In this document: positions 7,198 through 17,033 of the stretch, one piece after another | Position numbering within the stretch: the first letter of the stretch is position 1 | Layout: every line of letters starts with the position of its first letter | Source: Amphritea opalescens | Lineage (GTDB): Bacteria > Pseudomonadota > Gammaproteobacteria > Pseudomonadales > Balneatricaceae | Direction of reading: 5' to 3' | Assembly: GCF_003957515.1 (NCBI RefSeq) | Contig: NZ_RQXW01000012.1 | Location: 48,935-112,934 of the forward strand | Length of the DNA: 64,000 bases | Made by a program: the position numbers and the translations under genes | The notes under the pieces: generated by a model | What the model was told of the DNA's origin: nothing | The model's input: only the letters and a program-made list of their open reading frames with translations | Databases searched by the model: none

Positions 7198-9402
7198 ATG
7201 GAAACGAATAACTCTCAAGAAAACGTCTCCCGCCTGATGGGCGATGATGTAATCGACCTACGCCAATACTGGAATACGATAAACCGGCATAAGTGGGGTA
7301 TATTCGGTTTTGCCATTGTGGTGACAATGCTGACAACCTTGGTCGTTTTCTCGATGAAACCGATCTATAGGGCTGAAGCGACACTGCTGATAGAATCACA
7401 AAACGCTAACGTCGTCTCGATTGAAGAAGTCTATGGCCTAGATTCCGGTAACAGTGAATACTACCTCACTCAGTTTGAGATTCTTAAATCCCGCCAGCTA
7501 GCAGAACGGGTGATCGACAAGCTCAATTTAATTGATCACCCTGAGTTCAACCAAGCACCTGGGTTTATCGCTAACACCATCGCTTCAGCTAAGGCTTTAC
7601 TACCTCTGGGAGTAGTAGAGGAACCATCTGAAGAAGAGATGGCACGGATCAAGCTCCAAAATGTGACCTCTCAGTTAATTGGCAACCTAACCATTGAACC
7701 CATTCGCAAGACCCAACTCGTTAAGATTAGTTATGACTCTTACGAGCCGCTACTATCAGCTGAGATTGCCAACGCCGTTGGCGATGCCTATATAGAAAAC
7801 AACTTAGAAGCCCGCTTGCAGCTAACGATGAAAGCATCCGGCTGGTTAATGGAGCGCTTGAGCGGTCTACGTGAAAAACTCAAAGTCTCTGAGCAAAACC
7901 TACAGCAATACCGAGAACAAGAACAGATTGTCGGTAGCGATGGTGGTTTTGATATTGCTAACAACGAACTCGATATGGTTGCTAGCAAACACATTGAAGC
8001 TCGTCGGGAACGTATGGCGCTCGAAAGCCTAAACCGCCAGATCAAAAAACTAGATAGGCGTAATCCTGAAAATTTTGAGCTGATCCCAGCCATTCTGCAA
8101 CACCCATTAGTACAGAGCCTTAAAGGAACCGTACTGCAGGCCGAGCTTAAAAAATCAGAGCTCTCTAAACGTTATGGTGCTAAGCACCCTAAGATGAAAG
8201 CCGCTCAGTCTGAGCTAGACAATGCTCGACGCAGCTTGAATGCTCAGATTCTTTCTGTCGTCAACGGTATCGAGAACGAGTACCGCCTAGCACTTTCCGC
8301 TGAACGCTCCCTCAAAGCGGCGGTCGATCAAACAAAACGCGACCTTCAATCGATTAATCGTAAAGATTATCGTCTGAAAGAGCTTGAGAAAGAGGTGGAC
8401 GCCAATCGTCAGTTATATGACACCTTCTTCACCCGTTTAAGCGAAACCAATGCGACCGGTGATCTACAATCGGCTAACGCCCGCATTTCTGATCCAGCAC
8501 AGCCACCACGAGGCCCTGAAAAACCTAAGAAAGGGTTGATTATGGCACTAGCATTTGTGGTTAGTATCATGTTTGGCATCATGTTCTCCTTCTTGTTAGA
8601 AGCGCTGAACAACACCATTAAGACTGCACAAGATGTCGAAAGTAAACTTGGCGCTACCATGCTGGGCTTATTACCTAAGCTAGCGAAAAGTAAGAAAACT
8701 GATAACGTCAGCTATACCGCTTATTTGGATGAAAACCAATCAGCCTTTGCCGAGTCTGTACGCACCATCCGTACCGGTATCGTGCTTTCAGCGTTGGATA
8801 ACCCACATAAGATCTTATGTGTCACCTCATCGGCGCCAGGTGAAGGTAAAACCTCACTCACACTGAGCCTTGCTTACTCCCTTGGCCAGATGGAAAAAGT
8901 CTTGTTGATTGATGCGGATATGCGTCGCCCATCCATTGCCAAGGCCTTTGGGTTATCTGGTAAATCGGCGGGCTTATCTAACTTGGTAGCCGGTACAGCA
9001 AAACTGGAAGAGACCATACATAAAGACGAAAAATCAGGTATTGATATATTGCCGTCTGGTATTATCCCGCCCAACCCATTGGAACTGCTGTCTTCTGCTC
9101 GCTTTGCCAAAGTACTTGAAGTACTGGAAACAAAATACGATCGGATTGTCATCGATACCGCGCCGACTCAGGCGGTGAGCGATGCATTAGTACTATCACA
9201 TCATGTGGGCGCGATGATCTATGTCGTTAAGGCTGACGCTACCAATTATCAACTGGCTAAAAACGGTCTTAAACGCCTCAACGAGGTGAAAGCCCCCTTG
9301 ATCGGCGTTGTCTTGAACCAAGTTGATATTAAAAAATCCGCTAAGTATGGGGATGATTACTACGGCTACTATGATGTTTATGGTTATACAGCTGAAAAAT
9401 AG
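7198..9402 (+). CDS. Wzc-type polysaccharide co-polymerase / BY-kinase (VpsO-like)
   Basis: A 734-residue inner membrane protein that controls polymer length and export. The N-terminal Wzz domain has a first membrane segment near residues 32-52 and a second near 448-468; a long periplasmic coiled-coil part (about 200-410) lies between. The cytoplasmic tyrosine kinase domain has Walker A (SAPGEGKTS, near 544), Walker A' (DADMRRPS, near 572) and Walker B (RIVIDTAP, near 648). The C-terminus YGDDYYGYYDVYGYTAEK has seven tyrosines, the autophosphorylation cluster. The cognate phosphatase gene follows after 8 bases. All kinase motifs look intact. Confidence 0.93.
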   Translation: METNNSQENVSRLMGDDVIDLRQYWNTINRHKWGIFGFAIVVTMLTTLVVFSMKPIYRAEATLLIESQNANVVSIEEVYGLDSGNSEYYLTQFEILKSRQLAERVIDKLNLIDHPEFNQAPGFIANTIASAKALLPLGVVEEPSEEEMARIKLQNVTSQLIGNLTIEPIRKTQLVKISYDSYEPLLSAEIANAVGDAYIENNLEARLQLTMKASGWLMERLSGLREKLKVSEQNLQQYREQEQIVGSDGGFDIANNELDMVASKHIEARRERMALESLNRQIKKLDRRNPENFELIPAILQHPLVQSLKGTVLQAELKKSELSKRYGAKHPKMKAAQSELDNARRSLNAQILSVVNGIENEYRLALSAERSLKAAVDQTKRDLQSINRKDYRLKELEKEVDANRQLYDTFFTRLSETNATGDLQSANARISDPAQPPRGPEKPKKGLIMALAFVVSIMFGIMFSFLLEALNNTIKTAQDVESKLGATMLGLLPKLAKSKKTDNVSYTAYLDENQSAFAESVRTIRTGIVLSALDNPHKILCVTSSAPGEGKTSLTLSLAYSLGQMEKVLLIDADMRRPSIAKAFGLSGKSAGLSNLVAGTAKLEETIHKDEKSGIDILPSGIIPPNPLELLSSARFAKVLEVLETKYDRIVIDTAPTQAVSDALVLSHHVGAMIYVVKADATNYQLAKNGLKRLNEVKAPLIGVVLNQVDIKKSAKYGDDYYGYYDVYGYTAEK

Positions 9403-9410
9403 GATGCCTA

Positions 9411-10136
9411 ATGATTGATCTGCATAGCCATTTACTACCCGGTATCGATGATGGACCATCGACCCTTGACGAATCGCTGCAACTGGCCCGCATAGCGGCC
9501 AGTGACGGCATTCGCCATATGGTTGTGACACCCCATATTCATCCGGGCCGTTATGAAAACCAGATCGCGACCATAGAGCCTGTATTGCAGCGGTTGCAAG
9601 CAGCTTTAATTGAGCACGACATCCCCCTGACGATGAGCATGGGGGCCGAGCTGCGTATCTCCGCCGAGATGATCAGCATGATTCCATCGGGAAAAATCCC
9701 CTTTCTAGGAGAGTGGGAGGGAAAGAAAGTCCTGTTGCTTGAGTTCCCTCACAATCATATCCCTCCGGGTAGCGATAAACTGATTGGTTGGCTAAAAGCG
9801 CAAAATATTATTCCGATGATCGCTCACCCTGAACGCAATAAAGAGATTATCAATAATATCGATAAGATTAACCCCTTTATCGAGCAAGGCTGCCTGCTGC
9901 AGGTGACCGCCATGTCGGTTGCTGGGCAATTTGGTGCTAAGGCATTTGAAATAGCCCAAGAACTACTCGCCAGAGATTGGGTAACCGTGCTGGCAACAGA
10001 TGCACATAATGTCGCTCACCGCCCCCCGATCCTATCAGAAGGCCTAAAAGCCGCGGCTAATATCATTGGTGAAGCAGCCGCGTTGCGCTTGGTAAAAGAG
10101 ACACCGGAACAGATCATCCACTCCCATGCCCCCTAG
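9411..10136 (+). CDS. CpsB/YwqE-type protein-tyrosine phosphatase (PHP superfamily)
   Basis: A 241-residue PHP-domain phosphatase that removes phosphate from BY-kinases. The metal-binding motifs are visible: DLHSHLLPGIDDG (residues 3-15), VTPHIHPGRY (near 39), LLLEFPH (near 108), IAHPERN (near 138) and ATDAHN (near 195). This family is common in Firmicutes; proteobacterial Wzc kinases usually pair with low-molecular-weight phosphatases such as Wzb, so a PHP-type partner here is worth noting. It directly follows the kinase gene and overlaps the next gene by 11 bases. Confidence 0.9.
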   Translation: MIDLHSHLLPGIDDGPSTLDESLQLARIAASDGIRHMVVTPHIHPGRYENQIATIEPVLQRLQAALIEHDIPLTMSMGAELRISAEMISMIPSGKIPFLGEWEGKKVLLLEFPHNHIPPGSDKLIGWLKAQNIIPMIAHPERNKEIINNIDKINPFIEQGCLLQVTAMSVAGQFGAKAFEIAQELLARDWVTVLATDAHNVAHRPPILSEGLKAAANIIGEAAALRLVKETPEQIIHSHAP

Positions 10137-10812
10137 TTCTAAACAACGACTGTTAATAACTTTACCGTTAATCATCGCCCTATGCGCGGCCATTTTTTAT
10201 TCCGTCAGCATTGGTTTCGCCGATCTATATGGCTACAGTCCTCGCCAACACCTTAAGCACTGGCAAAAAACAGGTCACACCCCTACGCCGGACGAATTAG
10301 AGCAAGCGTTAAGCAGTATCCATACGGCTATAAGTAAAGATCCTCGCAATGCTGAATACAGAGATATGCAGGGGCTGCTCAACTACTATCAAGCAATCAA
10401 TAGTTATCAACAGGGAGATCAAGCCCTCTTTATTGAATACACTCAACAAGCACTGGCTAGTTATCAACAAGCCACACGATTACGTCCCAACTGGCCCTAC
10501 AGCTGGGCAAATCTCGCGTTAATGAAAGCCATGCTACAACAGTATGATAGTGAGTATGCACAAGCATTAACCCAGGCTATGGCCTTTGGCCCTTGGGAGA
10601 ATGATGTCAATATCGTTGTAGCAGAAGCCGGTATGTTAGGTTGGTTTCAGCTCAACAGTCAAATCCAAGACAGCCTGATAAAGAATATCGAACGGGGTAT
10701 TAAGCGTAACGGTAAGTCTATCAAGCAAAGGCTTTCGGCGATTAACAAACTAGGTTTAGCCTGCATCTATATAGAAGAATCAAAACAACGCAAACGACTC
10801 TGCGGCTTTTAA
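10126..10812 (+). CDS. VpsP-like membrane-anchored protein of exopolysaccharide operon
   Basis: A 228-residue protein with one N-terminal membrane segment (residues 9-31) and a periplasmic, helical TPR-like region (HTAISKDPRNAEYRDMQG near 65, YQQATRLRPNWPYSWANLAL near 114). Size, topology and position after the BY-kinase recall VpsP of the Vibrio vps-II operon; I infer that assignment from organisation rather than from a motif. It overlaps the phosphatase gene by 11 bases, so translation is coupled. Function is unknown, presumably in the export complex. It ends the operon; galU begins 68 bases later. Confidence 0.6.
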   Translation: MPPSSKQRLLITLPLIIALCAAIFYSVSIGFADLYGYSPRQHLKHWQKTGHTPTPDELEQALSSIHTAISKDPRNAEYRDMQGLLNYYQAINSYQQGDQALFIEYTQQALASYQQATRLRPNWPYSWANLALMKAMLQQYDSEYAQALTQAMAFGPWENDVNIVVAEAGMLGWFQLNSQIQDSLIKNIERGIKRNGKSIKQRLSAINKLGLACIYIEESKQRKRLCGF

Positions 10813-10880
10813 AAGGTCAGATTAAACAGCAGATGTTCAATTAATACATACGATAACAACTCGATACCATGGAGCCACTT

Positions 10881-11765
10881 ATGACAACCGTACGCAAAGC
10901 TGTAATTCCTGTTGCCGGCCTAGGCACCCGAGTACTTCCTGCCAGCAAAGCGATTCCTAAAGAGATGTTACCCGTTGTCGACAAACCGGTTATCCAGCAT
11001 GTTGTTGAAGAAGCGGTAAAAGCCGGCATTAAAGAGATCATTCTGGTTACCCGCAGTGGCAAATCCTCGATTGAAGATCACTTCGCCTCCAATTATGAGC
11101 TAGAACACCAGCTAGAGCTCAAACACAAAACTGCGATTCTAGATTCCGTCCGTAATATCGTGCCAAAAGACGTTACTATTATCTCTGTCAGACAACCCGA
11201 GGCTAAAGGCCTTGGCCATGCGGTTTACTGCGCGGCGCAAATCGTCAATAACGAACCCTTCGTGGTTATCCTTCCTGATGTACTGGTGAATAATTATCAG
11301 CAGGAAGAGAACGACCTGCAGAAAATGGTGTCCGCATTTGAGCAACATAACGCCGCTCAGATCATGGTTGAATCCGTCCCCCAGAGCCAAGTACACCTTT
11401 ACGGCATTACCGACTGCAACGGCGTTAAACCCGCGGCCGGAGAGTCTGCGCCGATCAAAGGCATGGTTGAAAAACCAAAGACAAATGAAGCCCCTTCAGA
11501 TTTAGCCGTGGTTGGCCGCTATGTGCTACCCGCTCGTGTGATGGCCCTGCTGGCCAACACCAAACCGGGTGCCGGTGATGAGATTCAATTGACCGATGCG
11601 CTCGACGAGCTACTAAAAGATGAAACCGTAGAAGCCTATCGCATGACCGGCAAAACCTACGACTGCGGCAACAAACTAGGCTTTCTACAAGCCAATGTTG
11701 CTTATGGACTTCAGCACCCCGATACCGCTGAAGGTTTTAAACAGTTCCTCGCACAACAGGACTGA
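10881..11765 (+). CDS. galU: UTP-glucose-1-phosphate uridylyltransferase GalU
   Basis: This enzyme makes UDP-glucose from UTP and glucose-1-phosphate. The nucleotidyltransferase signature AGLGTRVLPASKAIPKEM lies near residues 13-30, and the conserved VEKP and GRYVLP motifs are near residues 197 and 213. At 294 residues it has the usual length. The frame has an earlier ATG at 10869, but GGAG at 10871-10874 is an ideal ribosome binding site for ATG 10881, so that start is preferred. It is followed after four bases by pgi and starts the sugar-precursor operon. Confidence 0.93.
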   Translation: MTTVRKAVIPVAGLGTRVLPASKAIPKEMLPVVDKPVIQHVVEEAVKAGIKEIILVTRSGKSSIEDHFASNYELEHQLELKHKTAILDSVRNIVPKDVTIISVRQPEAKGLGHAVYCAAQIVNNEPFVVILPDVLVNNYQQEENDLQKMVSAFEQHNAAQIMVESVPQSQVHLYGITDCNGVKPAAGESAPIKGMVEKPKTNEAPSDLAVVGRYVLPARVMALLANTKPGAGDEIQLTDALDELLKDETVEAYRMTGKTYDCGNKLGFLQANVAYGLQHPDTAEGFKQFLAQQD

Positions 11766-11769
11766 GACG

Positions 11770-13407
11770 ATGACCGTTGATCAATCGCCAGCTTGGACAG
11801 CCCTCAATAAGCACGCCGAAGAGCTGGGCAATAAACATCTCAAAGATCTATTCGCCGAAGATGATCAGCGCTTTGATCGATTCAGTTTTAGTGCTGCCCA
11901 CTGTCTCGCTGATTTTTCTAAACAACGCATCAGCAGCAACACACTAGAAAAACTGATCCAACTAGCAGAACAACAGCGCTTACCCGAAAAGATTGAAGCG
12001 CTGTTCACCGGTGAGCATGTCAACACATCTGAAGATCGCCCCGCGTTACACACCGCGCTGCGTCAGCCTAAAGAGATACCGCTGCGCTTAGGTGAGGCCG
12101 ATATTTCGCAAGAGATTCACTCCTCCTTAGAGCGCATGGAGACCCTCGTCGAGCAGATCCATAATGGTCAATGGCGAGGCTATGATGGCAGCCCCATTAC
12201 CAATGTTATCAATATCGGCGTAGGCGGCTCTGATTTAGGCCCATTGATGGCCTGCCGTGCACTGAATATGTTTACCAGCGCTGAGATCCGACATATCGAA
12301 GTACACTTCGTCTCTTCGATGGATGGTAGCCAACTGGCGCGACTATTAAATAAAATAGATCCTGCCTCTACGCTATTTATCGTGTCATCAAAATCGTTTT
12401 CAACTATCGATACCTTGGCGAACTCGAATACCGCCAGAGAGTGGCTGGTTAACGCCAGCGGCTTATCAAGCGAACTGATCAGCCAACATCATTTTATCGG
12501 TATCACCGCTAGCCCAACAAAAGCGTCTGAATGGGGCATCCCCGAAAAAAACCAACTGCATTTTTGGGATTGGACCGGTGGCCGCTATTCCATGTGGTCT
12601 GCTATTGGCATGGCGATCGCTCTGCACACTGGCAACGATAATTTCCGTAAGATGCTCGCGGGCGCCCATGAGATGGATAGCCATTTTAGACATACCCCAC
12701 TGACTGAAAACCTCCCGGCCTTATTAGGCATGATCGGCATCTGGAATATAAATTTCCTCGATATTCATGCCCATGCCATATTGCCTTACGATGGCCGTTT
12801 ACAACACCTGCCGGCTTATCTTGAACAGCTAGAGATGGAAAGCAACGGCAAAAGCGTCACCCTTAACGGCGATAAATTTGACTACTCAACCTGCCCGATT
12901 TTATGGGGAGAGGTCGGTCCGAATGCTCAACATGCATTCTATCAACTGCTGCATCAGGGTACTGAGTCGGTCATGTGTGATTTCATCGCACCGGCGCTGC
13001 GTTATCAGGAATATGGTGAAGAACTTCAGGCACAGCATCAGTTAACACTGGCTAACTGCCTCGCACAATCACGCTTATTAGCCTTGGGGGACAGTGTGCT
13101 TGATAATGCCGACAATGCCCCACTACATAAACGCTATCGGGGCAATCAGCCGAGCACAACGATTATTCTGGACGAACTCACGCCAGAAAGCTTTGGTGCT
13201 CTGATCGCCATGTACGAACATAAGGTCTATGTGCAATCGGTTATCTGGGAGATCAATCCATTTGACCAGTGGGGTGTCGAACTTGGTAAACAGGTCGCCA
13301 CATCACTGCTAGATCAGTTTACCGACCCTGTTGCCGCTAAAACCGACAGCTCAACCGAAGGGTTGATCCGTTTTGTGCAACAACAGCGCCGAGAGGTTAA
13401 GTCATGA
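11770..13407 (+). CDS. pgi: Glucose-6-phosphate isomerase
   Basis: This enzyme interconverts glucose-6-phosphate and fructose-6-phosphate, feeding both glycolysis and nucleotide-sugar synthesis. Motifs visible are NIGVGGSDLGP near residue 153, SSKSFSTIDT near 206, the family signature DWTGGRYSMWSAIG near 267, and HQGTESVMCDFIAP near 398. Starting at ATG 11770 (MTVDQSPAWTAL) gives 545 residues, close to E. coli (549). An open extension to 11695 runs into galU and is not credible. It overlaps the next gene by four bases (ATGA). Confidence 0.94.
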   Translation: MTVDQSPAWTALNKHAEELGNKHLKDLFAEDDQRFDRFSFSAAHCLADFSKQRISSNTLEKLIQLAEQQRLPEKIEALFTGEHVNTSEDRPALHTALRQPKEIPLRLGEADISQEIHSSLERMETLVEQIHNGQWRGYDGSPITNVINIGVGGSDLGPLMACRALNMFTSAEIRHIEVHFVSSMDGSQLARLLNKIDPASTLFIVSSKSFSTIDTLANSNTAREWLVNASGLSSELISQHHFIGITASPTKASEWGIPEKNQLHFWDWTGGRYSMWSAIGMAIALHTGNDNFRKMLAGAHEMDSHFRHTPLTENLPALLGMIGIWNINFLDIHAHAILPYDGRLQHLPAYLEQLEMESNGKSVTLNGDKFDYSTCPILWGEVGPNAQHAFYQLLHQGTESVMCDFIAPALRYQEYGEELQAQHQLTLANCLAQSRLLALGDSVLDNADNAPLHKRYRGNQPSTTIILDELTPESFGALIAMYEHKVYVQSVIWEINPFDQWGVELGKQVATSLLDQFTDPVAAKTDSSTEGLIRFVQQQRREVKS

Positions 13408-14669
13408 AAATTAAAGTCTATGGCGCCGATCTAACCGCTTGGGTGGCGGCGGCGAGCTTAGCTCGCGCTGGCAACGATGTGCGTATAGAGGGCCCTGAAG
13501 CACAGCAATCTAAACCTCTGCATGATATTTCTGCACTGCGTGATGAACCTGGCTTGCTGGATCAGATCGAATTACAAATGGTACAGGGCCGCCTACAGCG
13601 AACCCACACCGTCGACAGTGAAACCGCTATCCACTGGTTTGCTCTGGAACATAATCAATTTGAGACCGCCGAACAGATTATCCAGAGTCTCGCCACCAGC
13701 GTGCCTAAAAACCTGTTAATCATTAATCAGTGTAATTTTGGTGTAGGCGCAACAGACCAACTGCAAGCCTACTTAAACAAAAATCATAACCAAGCTGTCG
13801 TCTATATTCCAAACAGCCTTCAGGAAGGTAAAGCTTTACAGGGCTTTAGCCACCCCAAACGCATCACTATCGGTAGCGATAATGACTGGGCGATCACCAT
13901 GACCCGTTCCGTCATCCGCCCCTTTCTGCAACACATAGAAAACTTGCTACTCATGAGCAGCCGCGAAGCAGAGTTTACCAAACTCGCGATTACCGGCATG
14001 CTGGCCATAAGGATTGGCTATATTAATGAACTCGCCAATCTTGCCGATCAGATGGGTGTCGATATTGACATTATTCGTGAAGGCATGGGAACAGATCCAA
14101 GGGTCGGCAGTCACTATTTGAGTCCCGGCTGCGGCTTCGGTGGTGAAAACTTCAACCAAAACATTGCCCGTTTTTCCGATATTTTCGAAAAACGAGGACA
14201 AAACTCACTGCTGAAAACCGTTATTTCAGAAAATGAGATACAGAAAGAACTGCTCTTTAAGAAACTATGGCAACACTACCACTGTGATCTTACGGGTAAA
14301 ACCGTTGCCATTTGGGGGGCTTCATTCAAACCGGGAACCGCCAATATTGAGAATGCGTCCAGCTTAAAAACTATCGATGCATTGTTAGCGCAAGGCGTAC
14401 AGATTAATGTCCATGATCCAGAGGCATTAGGTAATCTACAGAAACACTACCCATCAGAGCCGCTTATCCGACTCTGCCACGATGCCTATGAGGCCGTCGT
14501 TGATGCCGATGCCCTGCTGCTGATCACCGAATGGCCTGAGTACTGGTCGCCCGATTACCATAAAATACTCGAATCCATGCGTAACCCTCTTATTATCGAC
14601 GGTCGCAACATCTTCGATAAGCCCGCTCTCGAGATGTATGGCTTCACTTATATAGGCGTCGGTCGCTAA
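13404..14669 (+). CDS. Degenerate UDP-glucose/GDP-mannose dehydrogenase paralogue lacking catalytic Cys
   Basis: A 421-residue protein aligned end to end with UDP-glucose 6-dehydrogenases but with key residues changed. The N-terminal dinucleotide motif, GxGYVG in active enzymes, reads VYGADLTAW. The catalytic segment, [12 protein letters not shown] in the intact Ugd at 40676-42013, reads GCGFGGENFNQN, so the catalytic cysteine is an asparagine and the KD pair is lost. The helix with the active-site lysine and asparagine reads EFTKLAITGML: lysine kept, asparagine lost. The C-terminal domain (WGASFKPGT, LLITEW, DGRNIF) is well kept. The frame is intact and coupled to both neighbours, so this is a maintained protein rather than a pseudogene. 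Its function is unknown; a regulatory or sugar-nucleotide-binding role is possible. Confidence 0.75.
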   Translation: MKIKVYGADLTAWVAAASLARAGNDVRIEGPEAQQSKPLHDISALRDEPGLLDQIELQMVQGRLQRTHTVDSETAIHWFALEHNQFETAEQIIQSLATSVPKNLLIINQCNFGVGATDQLQAYLNKNHNQAVVYIPNSLQEGKALQGFSHPKRITIGSDNDWAITMTRSVIRPFLQHIENLLLMSSREAEFTKLAITGMLAIRIGYINELANLADQMGVDIDIIREGMGTDPRVGSHYLSPGCGFGGENFNQNIARFSDIFEKRGQNSLLKTVISENEIQKELLFKKLWQHYHCDLTGKTVAIWGASFKPGTANIENASSLKTIDALLAQGVQINVHDPEALGNLQKHYPSEPLIRLCHDAYEAVVDADALLLITEWPEYWSPDYHKILESMRNPLIIDGRNIFDKPALEMYGFTYIGVGR

Positions 14670-15046
14670 TGCTAAGAAAAATATTGTTCGGCCTCTGTGC
14701 TGCGGCACTGCTGTATGGGCTGTTTCGTCAAACACCGCCCCCTCAGCTATTTAATCAGTCGGATAAATTTGGCCATCTAGCCGGATTTGCGGCAATGACA
14801 TTGGTTGGCCTATGGACGGTTTCCCGTCGATTTATCCCCCTGTTCATCGCTAGCCTATTGATCCTTGCTTGCAGCGCCGAATTTATTCAGCAAGCGCTGT
14901 TAGCCCATCGGCATTTTTCACTTTACGATATGTATGCCAACCTGACAGGCATTGCCATCATATTTACCCCTTGGCTTGTCTGGCGTATCAGCCGATATTT
15001 TTTTACAGATTCCTCTTATTTACAACCTTCAGAGAAACGCCAATGA
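14669..15046 (+). CDS. VanZ-like family membrane protein
   Basis: A 125-residue protein with four predicted membrane segments. The pattern [18 protein letters not shown] near residue 31 and the later [20 protein letters not shown] near residue 85, with the D..AN..G motif, are typical of VanZ-like proteins. These proteins often sit next to cell envelope or exopolysaccharide genes but have no settled biochemical role. The start overlaps the previous stop (TAATG) and its stop overlaps the next start (ATGA), so it is embedded in the operon. Confidence 0.82.
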   Translation: MLRKILFGLCAAALLYGLFRQTPPPQLFNQSDKFGHLAGFAAMTLVGLWTVSRRFIPLFIASLLILACSAEFIQQALLAHRHFSLYDMYANLTGIAIIFTPWLVWRISRYFFTDSSYLQPSEKRQ

Positions 15047-16413
15047 GCAAACTAGCCTGTTTTAAAGCCTATGATATCCGTGGCCAGCTGGGTACTCAGC
15101 TGGATGAAGACCTAACCTACCGTATCGGCCGAGCCTATGCGGAATTCCTCAAGCCTAAAACCGTTGTTGTCGGCGGCGATATGCGCCTATCCACCGAATC
15201 ACTCAAGCAGGCCCTCACCCGAGGACTACGAGATTCCGGCGTCGATGTGCTAGATATCGGCCTATGCGGAACGGAAGAGATCTACTTTGCAACCTCACAC
15301 CTAAAAACCGACGGGGGCATCGTCGTCACCGCGAGCCATAACCCCGAAGATTACAACGGTATGAAGCTGGTACGTGAGGGTTCACGCCCTATCAGCGGAG
15401 ACACCGGCCTCAATGATATCGAACAACTGGCACGCGAAAATAAATTCAGTGCCCCGGATATCACCAAACAAGGCAGCTACAAGCAGGTGGATACATTAGC
15501 CAACTATGTAGAACATCTGGAAGGCTACATCGATCTACAAGACCTTAAACCACTAAAACTGGTGGTGAATGCGGGTAACGGCGTTGCCGGGCATGTGATC
15601 GATGCGCTAGAAACACAGTTTAAAGCCGCCTCAGTCGCGATCGAATTTATCAAGATTCACCATCAACCCGACGGCACCTTCCCCAACGGTATCCCTAATC
15701 CGATTCTTGAAGAGAATCGTGCCGACACCATTGCCGCTGTGCTAGAACACAAAGCGGATATGGGTATTGCGTGGGATGGCGATTTTGACCGCTGCTTCCT
15801 CTTTGATGAGAATGGCCGCTTTATTGAAGGCTATTACATTGTTGGCTTACTCGCCGAAGCCTTTTTGGCCAAAAACCCGGGCGCAGCGATTATCCATGAT
15901 CCTCGCTTAACCTGGAACACCCTAGACATCGTTGCCGCCGGTGGCGGTAGAGCGATTCAAAGTAAAACGGGGCATGCTTTCATAAAAGAGCGGATGCGTG
16001 AAGAAGATGCCGTCTACGGTGGCGAAATGAGCGCTCACCATTACTTCCGTGATTTCTTTTACTGCGATAGCGGCATGGTGCCTTGGTTACTCGTAGCCGA
16101 ACTGCTTAGCAAAAAAGGCAAAACACTATCGCAACTTGTGGACGACCGCATCACTAAATACCCTTCCCCCGGTGAGATCAACAGTAAGCTGTACGACCCT
16201 AAAGCGGCCATTGAACGGGTTCTGGATACTTACAAAGAGAGTGCTACTGCAATCGATTACACCGATGGTATCAGCCTTGATATGGGCGAGTGGCGCTTTA
16301 ACTTACGCTCATCGAATACCGAACCGGTTGTCCGCCTTAACGTTGAAACCCGAGGCGACCAAGTTCTAATGCAAGCTAAAACGGACGAATTACTCAAGCT
16401 TCTCAGAGCATAA
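15043..16413 (+). CDS. Phosphomannomutase / phosphoglucomutase (CpsG/ManB/AlgC type)
   Basis: A 456-residue alpha-D-phosphohexomutase converting sugar 6-phosphates to 1-phosphates. The phosphoserine loop [15 protein letters not shown] is near residue 96, the metal loop DGDFDRCF near 244, the sugar loop [10 protein letters not shown] near 326, and the phosphate-binding loop [12 protein letters not shown] near 421. ATG 15043 overlaps the vanZ stop as ATGA; a frame extension to 14869 lies inside vanZ and is rejected. It ends the precursor operon. With GalU, Pgi and GalE it can supply hexose-1-phosphates for polysaccharide synthesis. Mannose or glucose preference cannot be decided by eye. Confidence 0.93.
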   Translation: MSKLACFKAYDIRGQLGTQLDEDLTYRIGRAYAEFLKPKTVVVGGDMRLSTESLKQALTRGLRDSGVDVLDIGLCGTEEIYFATSHLKTDGGIVVTASHNPEDYNGMKLVREGSRPISGDTGLNDIEQLARENKFSAPDITKQGSYKQVDTLANYVEHLEGYIDLQDLKPLKLVVNAGNGVAGHVIDALETQFKAASVAIEFIKIHHQPDGTFPNGIPNPILEENRADTIAAVLEHKADMGIAWDGDFDRCFLFDENGRFIEGYYIVGLLAEAFLAKNPGAAIIHDPRLTWNTLDIVAAGGGRAIQSKTGHAFIKERMREEDAVYGGEMSAHHYFRDFFYCDSGMVPWLLVAELLSKKGKTLSQLVDDRITKYPSPGEINSKLYDPKAAIERVLDTYKESATAIDYTDGISLDMGEWRFNLRSSNTEPVVRLNVETRGDQVLMQAKTDELLKLLRA

Positions 16414-16429
16414 TTCAAAACAACAAATT

Positions 16430-17000
16430 TGTAGCGAGCGACGCCCTCGTCGCGATTAAACCATAAAAACCAACACCTTCGGCGTGAGGGCACGCCTCCT
16501 ACAAACAATTCAATCTCGCAATCCAACACACTTGTAGCGAGCGACGCCCCCGTCGCGATAAAACCACAAAACCAGCACCTTCGGCGTGAGGGCACGCCTC
16601 CTACAAACAATTCAATCTCGCAATCCAACATGCTTGTAGCGAGCGACGCCCCCGTCGCGATTAACCCGCCAAACCCATCATCATCGGCGTGAGGGCACGC
16701 CTCCTACAAAACATTCAATATCGCACCACAACCGTCACGATTAACCCGCTAAACCCAACACCATCAGCGTGAGGACACGCCTCAATCTCGTAATACAACA
16801 CGCTTGTAGCGAGCGACGCCCCCGTCGCGATTAACCACAAAAATCCAAACCTTCGGCGTGAGGGCACGCCTCCTACAAACACAAACCATTCAATTTCACA
16901 CAATACCGTAGCGAGTGACGCCCCCGTCGCGATAAACCACAAAACCCAAACCATCGGCTCGGCGTGAAGGCACGCCTCCTACAAAACACCCAACCACCGC
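16430..17000. repeat. BIME array 1: alternating inverted REP hairpins, left of RAYT
   Basis: About six tandem units of 85-105 bases. Each has a first palindrome starting GTAGCGAGCGACGCCC (stem GCGACG/CGTCGC), an AT-rich spacer with AACCCAACATCATC-like text, and a second palindrome, GGCGTGAGGGCACGCC, followed by TCCTAC. Read on its own strand each palindrome begins with GTAG, the hallmark of REPs handled by RAYT transposases. The two types face each other, as in BIMEs. Some units are decayed (near 16727 and 16770). Confidence 0.9.
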
Positions 17001-17033
17001 GATTAAATAACCACATCCAAATAATCAACCTAA

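Noticed and set aside
11695..11769. N-terminal extension of pgi
   Set aside because: It lies inside galU; ATG 11770 gives the normal family length.
13404..14669. Calling this gene a second functional UDP-glucose dehydrogenase
   Set aside because: The catalytic cysteine and the nucleotide motif are missing, so standard activity is not expected.
14869..15042. N-terminal extension of the phosphomannomutase
   Set aside because: It lies inside the vanZ-like gene; ATG 15043 is coupled by ATGA and matches the family start.
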